NCBI GenBank assembly: GCA_021797385.1
Contig: JAJZZW010000062.1
Location: forward strand, 1 to 9,859
Direction: 5' to 3'
From: Thermoplasmata archaeon
Lineage (GTDB): Archaea > Thermoplasmatota > Thermoplasmata > Thermoplasmatales > Thermoplasmataceae
DNA: 9,859 nt
The notes below the pieces were generated by a model, which searched no databases, had not been told where the DNA came from, and saw nothing but the letters and a program-made list of their open reading frames with translations. Shown here in pieces: positions 1-5,457 of the stretch. The first letter of the stretch is position 1; each line of letters begins with the position of its first letter. Made by a program: the position numbers and the translations under genes.

Positions 1-543
1 ATAAAAGAAGGAGAAATAATAGATTTTTCTTATCTTTATACAAATTCTCCTGCAATATTTATTACAGTTGATGAAGAAAAGAGTATAACATATTTCAGGG
101 CAACTCCTGTAGACCCAACAGGCAATGTTGATTCGCATATTATAAAAAAAGGTGTTGGTAAATTGAATAACTTTTATTATACTGTAAATCCTCAGCCCTC
201 ATGGTTTGGAACGGAATTTATGGGTGCCAGGGTTCTCAATAAATTTGAATCAGATTATTTGCTTAATCAAATAAACTCAGAGGAAGATCTGCTTTACAGC
301 GATCTCGTTGATAGAAATTTCATAGTAAAAAGTGGATTCAAATATGGTCAGAATTTTAGGATTTATTCAGACTCAATGAATGATCATGCAGAATTTCTTG
401 TAAGCCTCATGAACAGTGATGAATGGTATAAGATAAGCCGGGCTATACGGCTTTCAGTCAGTGTAAGAAAGAAAACACTTTTTGCAGGTTTTATTGAAAA
501 TAAATTAAAATACCTCTATATGGAGAGGTTAAAAGATATTTAA
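1..543 (+). CDS. endA: tRNA-splicing endonuclease (EndA), 3' part; 5' end outside window
   Basis: The reading frame is open from base 1 and ends with TAA, giving the last 180 residues. It cuts pre-tRNA and pre-rRNA at bulge-helix-bulge motifs to remove archaeal introns. The catalytic C-terminal domain is clear: GFKYGQNFRIY (residues 112-122 of the fragment), DHAEFLVSL (128-136), then SRAIRLSVSVRKK (146-158). The family's Tyr/His/Lys triad is therefore most likely Tyr122, His129 and Lys157, all present. At least 100 residues lie before this domain, which fits the longer homodimeric form with a degenerate N-terminal repeat, but the missing start prevents proof. The TTG at 163 is not the real start, because conserved-looking coding sequence continues upstream. 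The stop overlaps the stop of the convergent rpsB gene. Confidence 0.9.
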   Translation: MKEGEIIDFSYLYTNSPAIFITVDEEKSITYFRATPVDPTGNVDSHIIKKGVGKLNNFYYTVNPQPSWFGTEFMGARVLNKFESDYLLNQINSEEDLLYSDLVDRNFIVKSGFKYGQNFRIYSDSMNDHAEFLVSLMNSDEWYKISRAIRLSVSVRKKTLFAGFIENKLKYLYMERLKDI

Positions 544-1142
544 ATCTGTACCTCGAAATCATCTACTTTTGATTTCATTTCTTCATATGATTTTATATCT
601 CCCCTGTTCTTTAAAATTTCTCTGGAGAGCAGCCAGTATATAACCGCAAGAGACATTCTTCCCTTGTTATTTGTGGGAATTATCAAATCCACAAAATCCG
701 TCTTATTGTTGGCATCGCAGAGTGCAATTATGGGTATGCCTATTCTTATTGCCTCTTTCATTGCCTGCGTATCGGCAAGCGGATCTGTTATAAGAATAAT
801 CTTCGCATCATAATATGTCTTCAGATTTGGATTTGTCAGAGTTCCCGGGATAAATCTGCCTATTATGGAACTTGAACCAACTATTTCGGAAAACTTTGCG
901 ACGGGCTTAAATGCATACTGCCTCTGGGCCACAACAAGTATCTGCTCTGGCCTGAATCTAGCAAGCATTTTGCCTGCCTCTATGAGTGCATGGTTAGTCT
1001 TTTTAATATCAAGTATATATAATCCATCGTTCCTGATTTTGAATATGTAATTATCCATATCCTTTGATTTTACCTGTGTTCCTATATGGACACCGGATTT
1101 CTGATATTCCTCTTCCGGTATTAGTAATTGCTCTTCCATCAT
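540..1142 (-). CDS. rpsB: 30S ribosomal protein S2, archaeal type
   Basis: A 200-residue protein of the usual archaeal/eukaryotic (SA) S2 length. It is a structural protein of the small ribosomal subunit at the head-body junction. Landmarks are GVHIGTQ (17-23), LYILDIKKT (41-49), RFIPGTLTNP (96-105), the TDPLADTQAMKEA stretch (119-131) and LIIPTNNKGRMSLAVIYWLL (153-172). There are two consecutive ATG codons (1142 and 1139); I use the first, and translation could begin at either. An AAGGT sequence lies 7 nt upstream, as expected of an internal operon gene. It follows guaAB on the same strand with a 40-nt gap and is probably cotranscribed. It is not next to rpoK, its common archaeal neighbour, which lies about 8 kb away here. 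Confidence 0.97.
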   Translation of the reverse strand: MMEEQLLIPEEEYQKSGVHIGTQVKSKDMDNYIFKIRNDGLYILDIKKTNHALIEAGKMLARFRPEQILVVAQRQYAFKPVAKFSEIVGSSSIIGRFIPGTLTNPNLKTYYDAKIILITDPLADTQAMKEAIRIGIPIIALCDANNKTDFVDLIIPTNNKGRMSLAVIYWLLSREILKNRGDIKSYEEMKSKVDDFEVQI

Positions 1143-1148
1143 AATGAT

Positions 1149-1155
1149 TACCTTT
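1149..1155 (-). promoter_or_regulatory. SD-like site of rpsB
   Basis: On the minus strand this reads AAAGGTA, ending 6 nt before the first of the two ATG codons. Together with the short gap to guaAB it supports rpsB being read from a polycistronic mRNA. Confidence 0.5.
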
Positions 1156-1182
1156 TTTATTGAATTGTTAATTATTATATAA

Positions 1183-2103
1183 TTATTCCCATTCTATGGT
1201 GGCAGGCGGTTTGTCCGTTATATCGTATACTATTCGATTTATTTCTGGTATTTCATCTGTAATGTTTACAGATATGTCTGATAGAAGTTCCCAGTCCGGC
1301 CTGGAAAAGGTACCCGTCATGCCATCCAGTGTGTCAATCATTCGTATAGCTACTGTTTCACCGTAGGTACTCCGGTCACCATGGACACCGGTTGACTTTA
1401 TAGATAAAAGAACACAAAAATACTGCCATGGTTTTTCGCCTTTGTATTTTTCAATTACGGACCTTTCAAGTATATCTGTTGCTTTTTTTAATATATTGAG
1501 CCTGTATTCTGTTACCTCCCCAATAATCCGTATGGCAAGTCCAGGACCCGGGAATGGCATAACATCCGGTAAATCAAAATATCGTGAAATTTCCCTGATC
1601 TCATCCTTATAGAGGTCCCTTAAGGGTTCAATGAGCTTGAATCCAAGATTCTCCGGGAGGCCTCCAACATTATGATGACTTTTTATAGTATCCCTGGACT
1701 GGCCACCGCTCTCTATCCAGTCAGGAGCTATGGTACCCTGAAGCAGGTAGGTCGCTCCGTATGAAATAGCTTCTTGATGGAAAACATCAATGAATGTTTT
1801 ACCTATAATTTTCCTTTTGGTTTCAGGATCTGTTATACCTTTCAGATTTTCCAGAAATACCTTCTTTGCATCTATTAATTTATAAGGTATGCTGAATTTT
1901 TCAAAAAGGGTTTTAACCCTTTCAACCTCATTTAGCCTTAAAAGTCCGGTGTCAACAAAAACAATTTCAATATTTTTAATAGGGGCAGCAATCATTGAAA
2001 GCAATGTACTATCCTGCCCACCTGAACATGCAAGAATGCCTTTTCCATCTAGTTTTGATATAATCATCTCCCTGCTTTCTGCCACAAATTTTTCAGCGTC
2101 CAT
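1183..2103 (-). CDS. guaAB: GMP synthase (glutamine-hydrolysing) subunit B, ATP-pyrophosphatase
   Basis: A 306-residue protein matching the ATP-PPase and C-terminal dimerisation parts of GuaA. It adenylates XMP and aminates it to GMP with ammonia from a separate glutaminase subunit, the last step of de novo GMP synthesis. Visible motifs are the PP-loop SGGQDS (27-32), VDTGLLR (50-56), [20 protein letters not shown] (131-150), [14 protein letters not shown] (183-196) and the family C-terminus KPPATIEWE (298-306). There is no class I glutaminase domain, as usual in archaea where the enzyme is split. The glutaminase subunit is not in this window. The start has no SD before it and looks leaderless. 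It is the first gene of the guaAB-rpsB unit and is divergent from the potassium channel gene. Confidence 0.97.
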   Translation of the reverse strand: MDAEKFVAESREMIISKLDGKGILACSGGQDSTLLSMIAAPIKNIEIVFVDTGLLRLNEVERVKTLFEKFSIPYKLIDAKKVFLENLKGITDPETKRKIIGKTFIDVFHQEAISYGATYLLQGTIAPDWIESGGQSRDTIKSHHNVGGLPENLGFKLIEPLRDLYKDEIREISRYFDLPDVMPFPGPGLAIRIIGEVTEYRLNILKKATDILERSVIEKYKGEKPWQYFCVLLSIKSTGVHGDRSTYGETVAIRMIDTLDGMTGTFSRPDWELLSDISVNITDEIPEINRIVYDITDKPPATIEWE

Positions 2104-2116
2104 GTAAGGTAATAAA

Positions 2117-2137
2117 ATTATATTATTAATTCTTATA
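2117..2137 (-). promoter_or_regulatory. probable TATA region of guaAB-rpsB
   Basis: The minus strand upstream of the guaAB ATG is A/T-only across ATTAATAATATAAT (2130-2117), with TATAAG at 2137-2132. No SD precedes the ATG, so transcription probably begins at or near it. Which A/T run serves as box A cannot be decided by eye. Confidence 0.4.
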
Positions 2138-2160
2138 CATATATCAGAATGATAGCATGT

Positions 2161-2167
2161 TTTATAT
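2161..2167 (+). promoter_or_regulatory. TATA box of the potassium channel gene
   Basis: TTTATAT is centred 27 nt before the ATG at 2191, the distance expected when the transcript starts at the start codon. No SD is present between the box and the ATG. The full-length channel is therefore probably translated from a leaderless mRNA. Confidence 0.55.
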
Positions 2168-2190
2168 CTTTAAATATTATCTTAATATAA

Positions 2191-3228
2191 ATGAATATCA
2201 TAAAACGTATTATCATAAAATTAGGGAGGTTTTTCAGTTCCAATGTATTTAAAACTGTTTTAATTTTGATGATAATAGTTTTGGTAGGTTCATATCTGGA
2301 ATATATCTCCCAGATAAACATCCACGGAAGCCAGATAAAAAGCCCTGAACTGGCAATATGGTTTGTTTTTCAAACTGTTACTACAGTAGGGTATGGTGAT
2401 GTTGTCCCTGTTAATCTGATCGGTAGAATTATTGCCATTATAATAATGCTTGCCGGCATAGGTACGGTCAGTACACTTACCGCATCCACAGCGGCATATA
2501 TGACCAATGTTAAATTGAAACATAAAATAAGGAGGATTAAAATGAAAAATCACACAATAATATGTAACTACAACGACTATTCCAGCAATATAATATCAAA
2601 TTATCTGAACAGAAAGTTAAAAATAGATTCGCTGGTTTTGATTGCAAATATGAAGGAAAACCCGGTCAAATCTGACTATGTTTTTTTCACACCAGGAGAT
2701 CCAACGGATGAAAAAACACTGGAGACTGCAAATGCCGCAGAGGCTAAACGTTTTATTGTTACCGGAGACTTCAGTTCGGGCATACCGCCAAATCTCATAG
2801 ATGCAAAAACAATATTGAATATTTTTCAGATCAGAAAATTGAACAAATCTGCGGAAATTATAGCCCAGGTGGCAAAGTCAGAGAATGTACCAAATGCAAA
2901 AAATGCAGGTGCAGACGAGGTTATAACACTTAATGAATTGAGCGCACTTGTTATATCAAAATCAATAATGAATCCAAAACTTCCAGATTTTGTCCTTAAA
3001 TTGTTATCAACGGGGGACGGTCCAAAAATATATTCTGTTAAAATACCAGAAAAATATATAGGCCATAAAATTGTAGATTTTATCAAAGTTTTCAATAAAA
3101 TCATAATACTATCTGTATTAAAAAGCAATAATTATGTATTTCCTCTTGGTAGTGAATACGAATTTGAGGAAAATGATGTAATATATTTCATTTCAGAGGA
3201 AAGTGAAATAAAAGGTCTCTTAAAATAA
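2191..3228 (+). CDS. Two-TM potassium channel with C-terminal RCK (TrkA-N/TrkA-C) domain, MthK-like
   Basis: A 345-residue membrane channel of the MthK type. TM1 is about residues 18-38, the pore helix about 51-64, and the selectivity filter TTVGYGD (64-70) is canonical for K+. TM2 is about 78-104 with glycines at 89 and 91 that could be the gating hinge. A basic linker (108-119) leads to the RCK domain, with TrkA-N about 120-255 and TrkA-C about 275-345. Odd points: the Rossmann glycine motif is replaced by NYNDYS (126-131). Residues aligning with the MthK Ca2+ ligands are Thr191, Gln226 and Ala228, and a loop of about eight extra residues (192-206) sits beside that site. The gating ligand is thus unlikely to be Ca2+ bound as in MthK; I cannot name it. 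A strong internal SD and ATG (2542) could give the RCK part alone. The gene stops 4 nt before a convergent gene. Confidence 0.93.
   Translation: MNIIKRIIIKLGRFFSSNVFKTVLILMIIVLVGSYLEYISQINIHGSQIKSPELAIWFVFQTVTTVGYGDVVPVNLIGRIIAIIIMLAGIGTVSTLTASTAAYMTNVKLKHKIRRIKMKNHTIICNYNDYSSNIISNYLNRKLKIDSLVLIANMKENPVKSDYVFFTPGDPTDEKTLETANAAEAKRFIVTGDFSSGIPPNLIDAKTILNIFQIRKLNKSAEIIAQVAKSENVPNAKNAGADEVITLNELSALVISKSIMNPKLPDFVLKLLSTGDGPKIYSVKIPEKYIGHKIVDFIKVFNKIIILSVLKSNNYVFPLGSEYEFEENDVIYFISEESEIKGLLK
2530..2535 (+). promoter_or_regulatory. Internal Shine-Dalgarno inside the potassium channel gene
   Basis: AGGAGG lies 6 nt before the in-frame ATG at 2542. It is the best SD sequence near any start in the window and is complementary to the conserved CCUCC at the archaeal 16S rRNA 3' end. 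It falls in the two Arg codons of the TM2-RCK linker. The full-length start has no SD. Confidence 0.7.
2542..3228 (+). CDS. Probable internally initiated free RCK (gating ring) protein
   Basis: This frame is nested in the channel gene, starting at Met118 and giving 228 residues: the whole RCK domain with no membrane segment. The ATG is in frame and is preceded by AGGAGG at ideal spacing. It falls right at the start of the first RCK beta strand (MKNHTIIC). In MthK an internal start at Met107 gives a soluble RCK of about 230 residues. Four of these join four tethered copies to form the octameric gating ring. The position, length and SD here match that known case, so I infer the same two-product arrangement. 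Expression has not been shown. Confidence 0.6.
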   Translation: MKNHTIICNYNDYSSNIISNYLNRKLKIDSLVLIANMKENPVKSDYVFFTPGDPTDEKTLETANAAEAKRFIVTGDFSSGIPPNLIDAKTILNIFQIRKLNKSAEIIAQVAKSENVPNAKNAGADEVITLNELSALVISKSIMNPKLPDFVLKLLSTGDGPKIYSVKIPEKYIGHKIVDFIKVFNKIIILSVLKSNNYVFPLGSEYEFEENDVIYFISEESEIKGLLK

Positions 3229-3232
3229 TGAT

Positions 3233-3538
3233 TTATGTTTTCATTATGGCCCCGAGAAATACAAGGAGGCCTATTACCACACCTATGATGGCAGCAATGA
3301 TGTAAAATACTGTTGGCTCAAGAACTTCCGTAATAAAACTTATCTTGAACACATCCTGTGAACCCAGTATTACAAATATTCCTATTAGCAAACCTATAAC
3401 AAACAAACTGGCTCCAACTATTCTGCTTTTGTTGCTTCCAAAATATGCGGTTAAAACACCGAATATTATTAGAGATAGAGCAAGCAAGGCAAGCAAGACC
3501 AGAAAAAAAACATCCCAATTCCAAGAAAAACCTATCAT
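3233..3538 (-). CDS. Small three-TM membrane protein, function unknown
   Basis: A 101-residue, very hydrophobic protein that I do not recognise. Three membrane helices are visible at about 10-33, 40-59 and 76-98. Short loops hold SNKSR (35-39) between TM1 and TM2 and a stretch with Gln, Asp, Lys and Glu (61-74) between TM2 and TM3. There is no cleavable signal peptide and no Cys or His. It lies 8 nt after the RAM-domain gene and has an SD overlapping that gene's stop codon, so the two are cotranscribed and perhaps functionally linked. Its stop lies 4 nt from the convergent channel stop. Confidence 0.75.
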   Translation of the reverse strand: MIGFSWNWDVFFLVLLALLALSLIIFGVLTAYFGSNKSRIVGASLFVIGLLIGIFVILGSQDVFKISFITEVLEPTVFYIIAAIIGVVIGLLVFLGAIMKT

Positions 3539-3541
3539 TTC

Positions 3542-3548
3542 ATCACCT
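3542..3548 (-). promoter_or_regulatory. SD of the three-TM protein gene
   Basis: On the minus strand AGGTGAT overlaps the TAG stop of the RAM-domain gene. GGTG ends 5 nt before the ATG at 3538. It supports this start and operon translation. Confidence 0.65.
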
Positions 3549-3780
3549 ATAATTTAATCTCCGCAAGTGTTTTTGTTTCAACAACGCCATTGATACTTCT
3601 TATGTCCTGAATAACCATTTTTCCTATTTCTGTCATTTCCTCCGTGTCTATCTTCAGTATAAGGTCATATTCCCCAAGCAACGGATGTACCTCTGTTACG
3701 TATTTTAATTTGGATACCTTATCATATATTTCATGTTCCTTGCCTGGTAAAACTCTTATAAGGACAAAAGCAACTGACAT
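3547..3780 (-). CDS. Stand-alone Lrp/AsnC ligand-binding (RAM) domain protein
   Basis: A 77-residue protein equal to a single RAM domain (AsnC-type ligand-binding fold) with no DNA-binding helix-turn-helix. Recognisable features are the first strand AFVLIRVLPGKE (4-15), GEYDLILKI (36-44), where Lrp proteins have G-x-Y-D, a helix (48-60) and INGVVETKTL (63-72). Single RAM proteins are known in archaea. They form dimers or larger oligomers that bind amino acids or other small molecules and may pair with full Lrp regulators; the ligand here cannot be read from sequence. The start is leaderless-like, with a TATA box about 26 nt upstream. The next gene encodes a small membrane protein with an SD overlapping this stop. 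Confidence 0.85.
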   Translation of the reverse strand: MSVAFVLIRVLPGKEHEIYDKVSKLKYVTEVHPLLGEYDLILKIDTEEMTEIGKMVIQDIRSINGVVETKTLAEIKL

Positions 3781-3801
3781 TTATGGATAAGGTTTTATTT
3801 C

Positions 3802-3809
3802 AATATAAA
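3802..3809 (-). promoter_or_regulatory. TATA box of the RAM-domain/membrane protein operon
   Basis: The minus strand reads TTTATATT centred about 26 nt before the ATG at 3780, with no SD between. It predicts a leaderless transcript starting at or next to the ATG. Confidence 0.55.
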
Positions 3810-3861
3810 TTTTGTTGTCAAACCACGAATCAACAAATAATAATTTTATTTTCATAAGGTT

Positions 3862-3898
3862 AGTGATTTCCACCCCAAGCCGACTAATGGGGCTTCTA
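3862..3898 (-). mobile_element. Possible IS200/IS605 right-end remnant (solo hairpin)
   Basis: On the minus strand this begins TAGAAGCCCCATT and continues to GGCTTGGGGTGGAAATCAC. The GAAGCCCC-loop-GGGGTGG layout followed by TCAC resembles the right end of archaeal IS605/TnpB elements, as I remember it. Two mutually exclusive 5-bp stems are possible: CCCCA/TGGGG and AAGCC/GGCTT. There is no tnpA or tnpB in the window, and hisS ends 18 nt away, so at most a decayed end is left. It could instead be a 3'-UTR or terminator hairpin of hisS. It is the only feature besides a promoter in the 135-nt gap 3781-3915. Confidence 0.3.
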
Positions 3899-3915
3899 GC
3901 TTTCAAGGCTAAGTA

Positions 3916-5205
3916 TTAAGATGTTTTGTTTCTCAGGTGAAGCAGAAAATCATCATATCTCATAGTGGATTGATCAGAAGTTTCCATATTTTTAACTGTA
4001 ACCATATTTTCCTCTACTTCTTTATCGCCAATTATTACAGCATAATTGTAGCCCGATGCGCTCTTCATTTGTGATGATATTTTTCTGTGGGTCATATCTA
4101 CCAGAGCAATTTTATCTAAACTCCTGATTCTGCTGGCTATTTTTATTATATACTCATCATCTGAGCCGGAAAGATTACATATATAATAAGACTCCTTCAA
4201 ATCACGCCTGATCCACAATTCCTGTCTTTTTAGGAGCAATTCAATTACCGCATCTCCTATGGCAAAACCCACGGCCGGGATCTCCTCTTCTGAAAAGAGT
4301 TTTGAAAGATTGTTATATCTTCCTCCACCGAGAATAGCCCTTAATTCACCTTTTATATCGAAGGCCTCAAAAACTATACCTGTATAATATGAAAGTCCTC
4401 TTACAATAGAAAAATCATAATTTATCTGACTTTCGGTATAAAGATTTATGAGCTCAAATGTTTTTTTAAGCCTTTCAATTCTGGGTTTTATTTCATCATA
4501 ATTTTTAACAGTTTTTTTAACCTTTTTTTCAAGTCCATTTGTGTCTGTTTTCTCTGATAAAAGCGATAAGATCTTTTTGACTATTTCATCTCCAGCTCCG
4601 ATCTGTCTCAATAATGATGAAAAATGGGCTTTGTCCAGTTTCTTGTATTTGTCAATAATTGAAAATGCTTCCTGTATATTTTCAATTCCTAGGTCCTTTA
4701 GAATATATTCCATCAGAAATCTGTCATTTATATTGATTTCGTATACACCAGATAACCCAAGATAATCAAGTATGCTGGACGCAAGCCCGATAATCTCTGC
4801 GTCTGCTTCTTCGGAATCTATGCCGAACATATCAGCATTGAATTGATAATGTTCCCTGAATCTCCCCTCTTGTGGCTCCTCATATCTCCAGACCTTAGGA
4901 AAAGAATACCATCTTATAGGTCTCGGAAGATCCTTTCTTGCCGTCAAGAGCCTTACTGTAGACGGTGTTGCTTCCGGTATCATGGTAACTTCCCGACCTC
5001 CCTTGTCAACAAAAGAAAATGTCTGATTTACAAGTTCTGTACCTGATTTTAATCTGTAAAGATCGAGTGGCTCCAGACTTGGAAAATCTATTCTCCGGTA
5101 TCCAAAATTTTCTGTCAAATCTGTAATCTTCTTGAAAAAATAATTCCTGATTTCCATATCCTCTGGATAATGGTCACGGAATCCCTTTATTTTTTCAATT
5201 TTCAT
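3916..5205 (-). CDS. hisS: Histidyl-tRNA synthetase
   Basis: A 429-residue class IIa synthetase, normal length, that charges tRNA-His with histidine. Landmarks: GFRDHYPEDM (8-17), motif 1 region around FPSLEP (41-46), MIPEATPSTVR (75-85), motif 2 from FPKVWRYEEPQEGRFREHYQ (102-121), the histidine-specific RGLSYYTG (269-276) with catalytic Arg269, GGGRYNNL (293-300), and a C-terminal anticodon-binding domain (about 335-429). Motif 3 reads AVGFAIGDAVIELLL (311-325), so the usual motif 3 arginine (G-x-E-R) is replaced by Val318. The His-specific Arg is intact, so the enzyme is probably active, as in other HisRS with a GD-type motif 3. Its ATG overlaps the stop of the upstream small gene (ATGA), and an AAAGGGG lies 4 nt before the start. 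Confidence 0.97.
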   Translation of the reverse strand: MKIEKIKGFRDHYPEDMEIRNYFFKKITDLTENFGYRRIDFPSLEPLDLYRLKSGTELVNQTFSFVDKGGREVTMIPEATPSTVRLLTARKDLPRPIRWYSFPKVWRYEEPQEGRFREHYQFNADMFGIDSEEADAEIIGLASSILDYLGLSGVYEININDRFLMEYILKDLGIENIQEAFSIIDKYKKLDKAHFSSLLRQIGAGDEIVKKILSLLSEKTDTNGLEKKVKKTVKNYDEIKPRIERLKKTFELINLYTESQINYDFSIVRGLSYYTGIVFEAFDIKGELRAILGGGRYNNLSKLFSEEEIPAVGFAIGDAVIELLLKRQELWIRRDLKESYYICNLSGSDDEYIIKIASRIRSLDKIALVDMTHRKISSQMKSASGYNYAVIIGDKEVEENMVTVKNMETSDQSTMRYDDFLLHLRNKTS

Positions 5206-5399
5206 ATTTCCCCTTTGTACTCTTCCCCTTCATATATTACAGATTCTATTTTCGCCATGGTTTCTTCGTCTATATCATTTGTGGCATGCGCATAGTGAAA
5301 ATGAATCCTTATCCTGGGAAATATATCCTCTCTCTTTTCCGCATGGTTTTCAAATGAACAATTCCATCCCAAATCCTTACACTTAAAGTAATAGGTCAT
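5202..5399 (-). CDS. Small DUF1059-like protein, possible metal-binding
   Basis: A 65-residue protein beginning MTYYFKCKDLGWNCSFE. The F-x-C-K-D-x-G-x-x-C-x-F-E start and later histidines are typical of DUF1059 proteins, whose function is unknown. Cys7 and Cys14 with His33, His35 or His38 could bind a metal; this is inference. The C-terminal part (43-65) is acidic and helical. It is the first gene of a two-gene unit; its TGA overlaps the hisS ATG in ATGA, so translation of hisS is likely coupled to it. No SD precedes its own ATG, and an A/T box lies about 24 nt upstream. Confidence 0.8.
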   Translation of the reverse strand: MTYYFKCKDLGWNCSFENHAEKREDIFPRIRIHFHYAHATNDIDEETMAKIESVIYEGEEYKGEI

Positions 5400-5412
5400 A
5401 GTACCCTATTAA

Positions 5413-5427
5413 TTTTTAATATAAAAA
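5413..5427. promoter_or_regulatory. Shared TATA region of divergent genes (DUF1059-hisS and epimerase)
   Basis: TTTTTAATATAAAAA is nearly its own reverse complement. On the minus strand it gives TTTATAT (5425-5419) about 23 nt before the 5399 ATG. On the plus strand it lies about 23 nt before the 5443 ATG and 38 nt before 5458. One A/T box may therefore serve both directions, or the plus strand may use the A/T run at 5430-5440. Confidence 0.4.
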
Positions 5428-5457
5428 CAATTATTATTTAACATGCTATTCACCATT

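Noticed and set aside
163..165. TTG as the start of a 126-residue gene.
   Set aside because: The same frame is open to base 1, and the product is only part of the endonuclease.
2224..2245. GGGAGG near the start of the channel gene, followed by an ATG at 2243.
   Set aside because: The ATG is out of frame and the spacing is about 14 nt. The GG-rich run simply encodes Gly-Arg.
2290..2553. Minus-strand frame of 87 residues with several Cys, overlapping the channel gene.
   Set aside because: It lies wholly opposite the well-supported channel coding sequence and has no promoter or SD; its composition is that of a shadow.
3345..3557. Plus-strand frame of 70 residues across the three-TM gene.
   Set aside because: It is antisense to a gene with a good SD and strong membrane-helix pattern; its Lys/Ser/Pro-rich product looks like a shadow.
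3781..3915. Search of the longest intergenic gap for a tRNA, C/D box RNA or small protein.
   Set aside because: There is no cloverleaf, no clear C (RUGAUGA) or D (CUGA) box pair, and no coding frame with a start signal. Only the promoter and the hairpin are seen.
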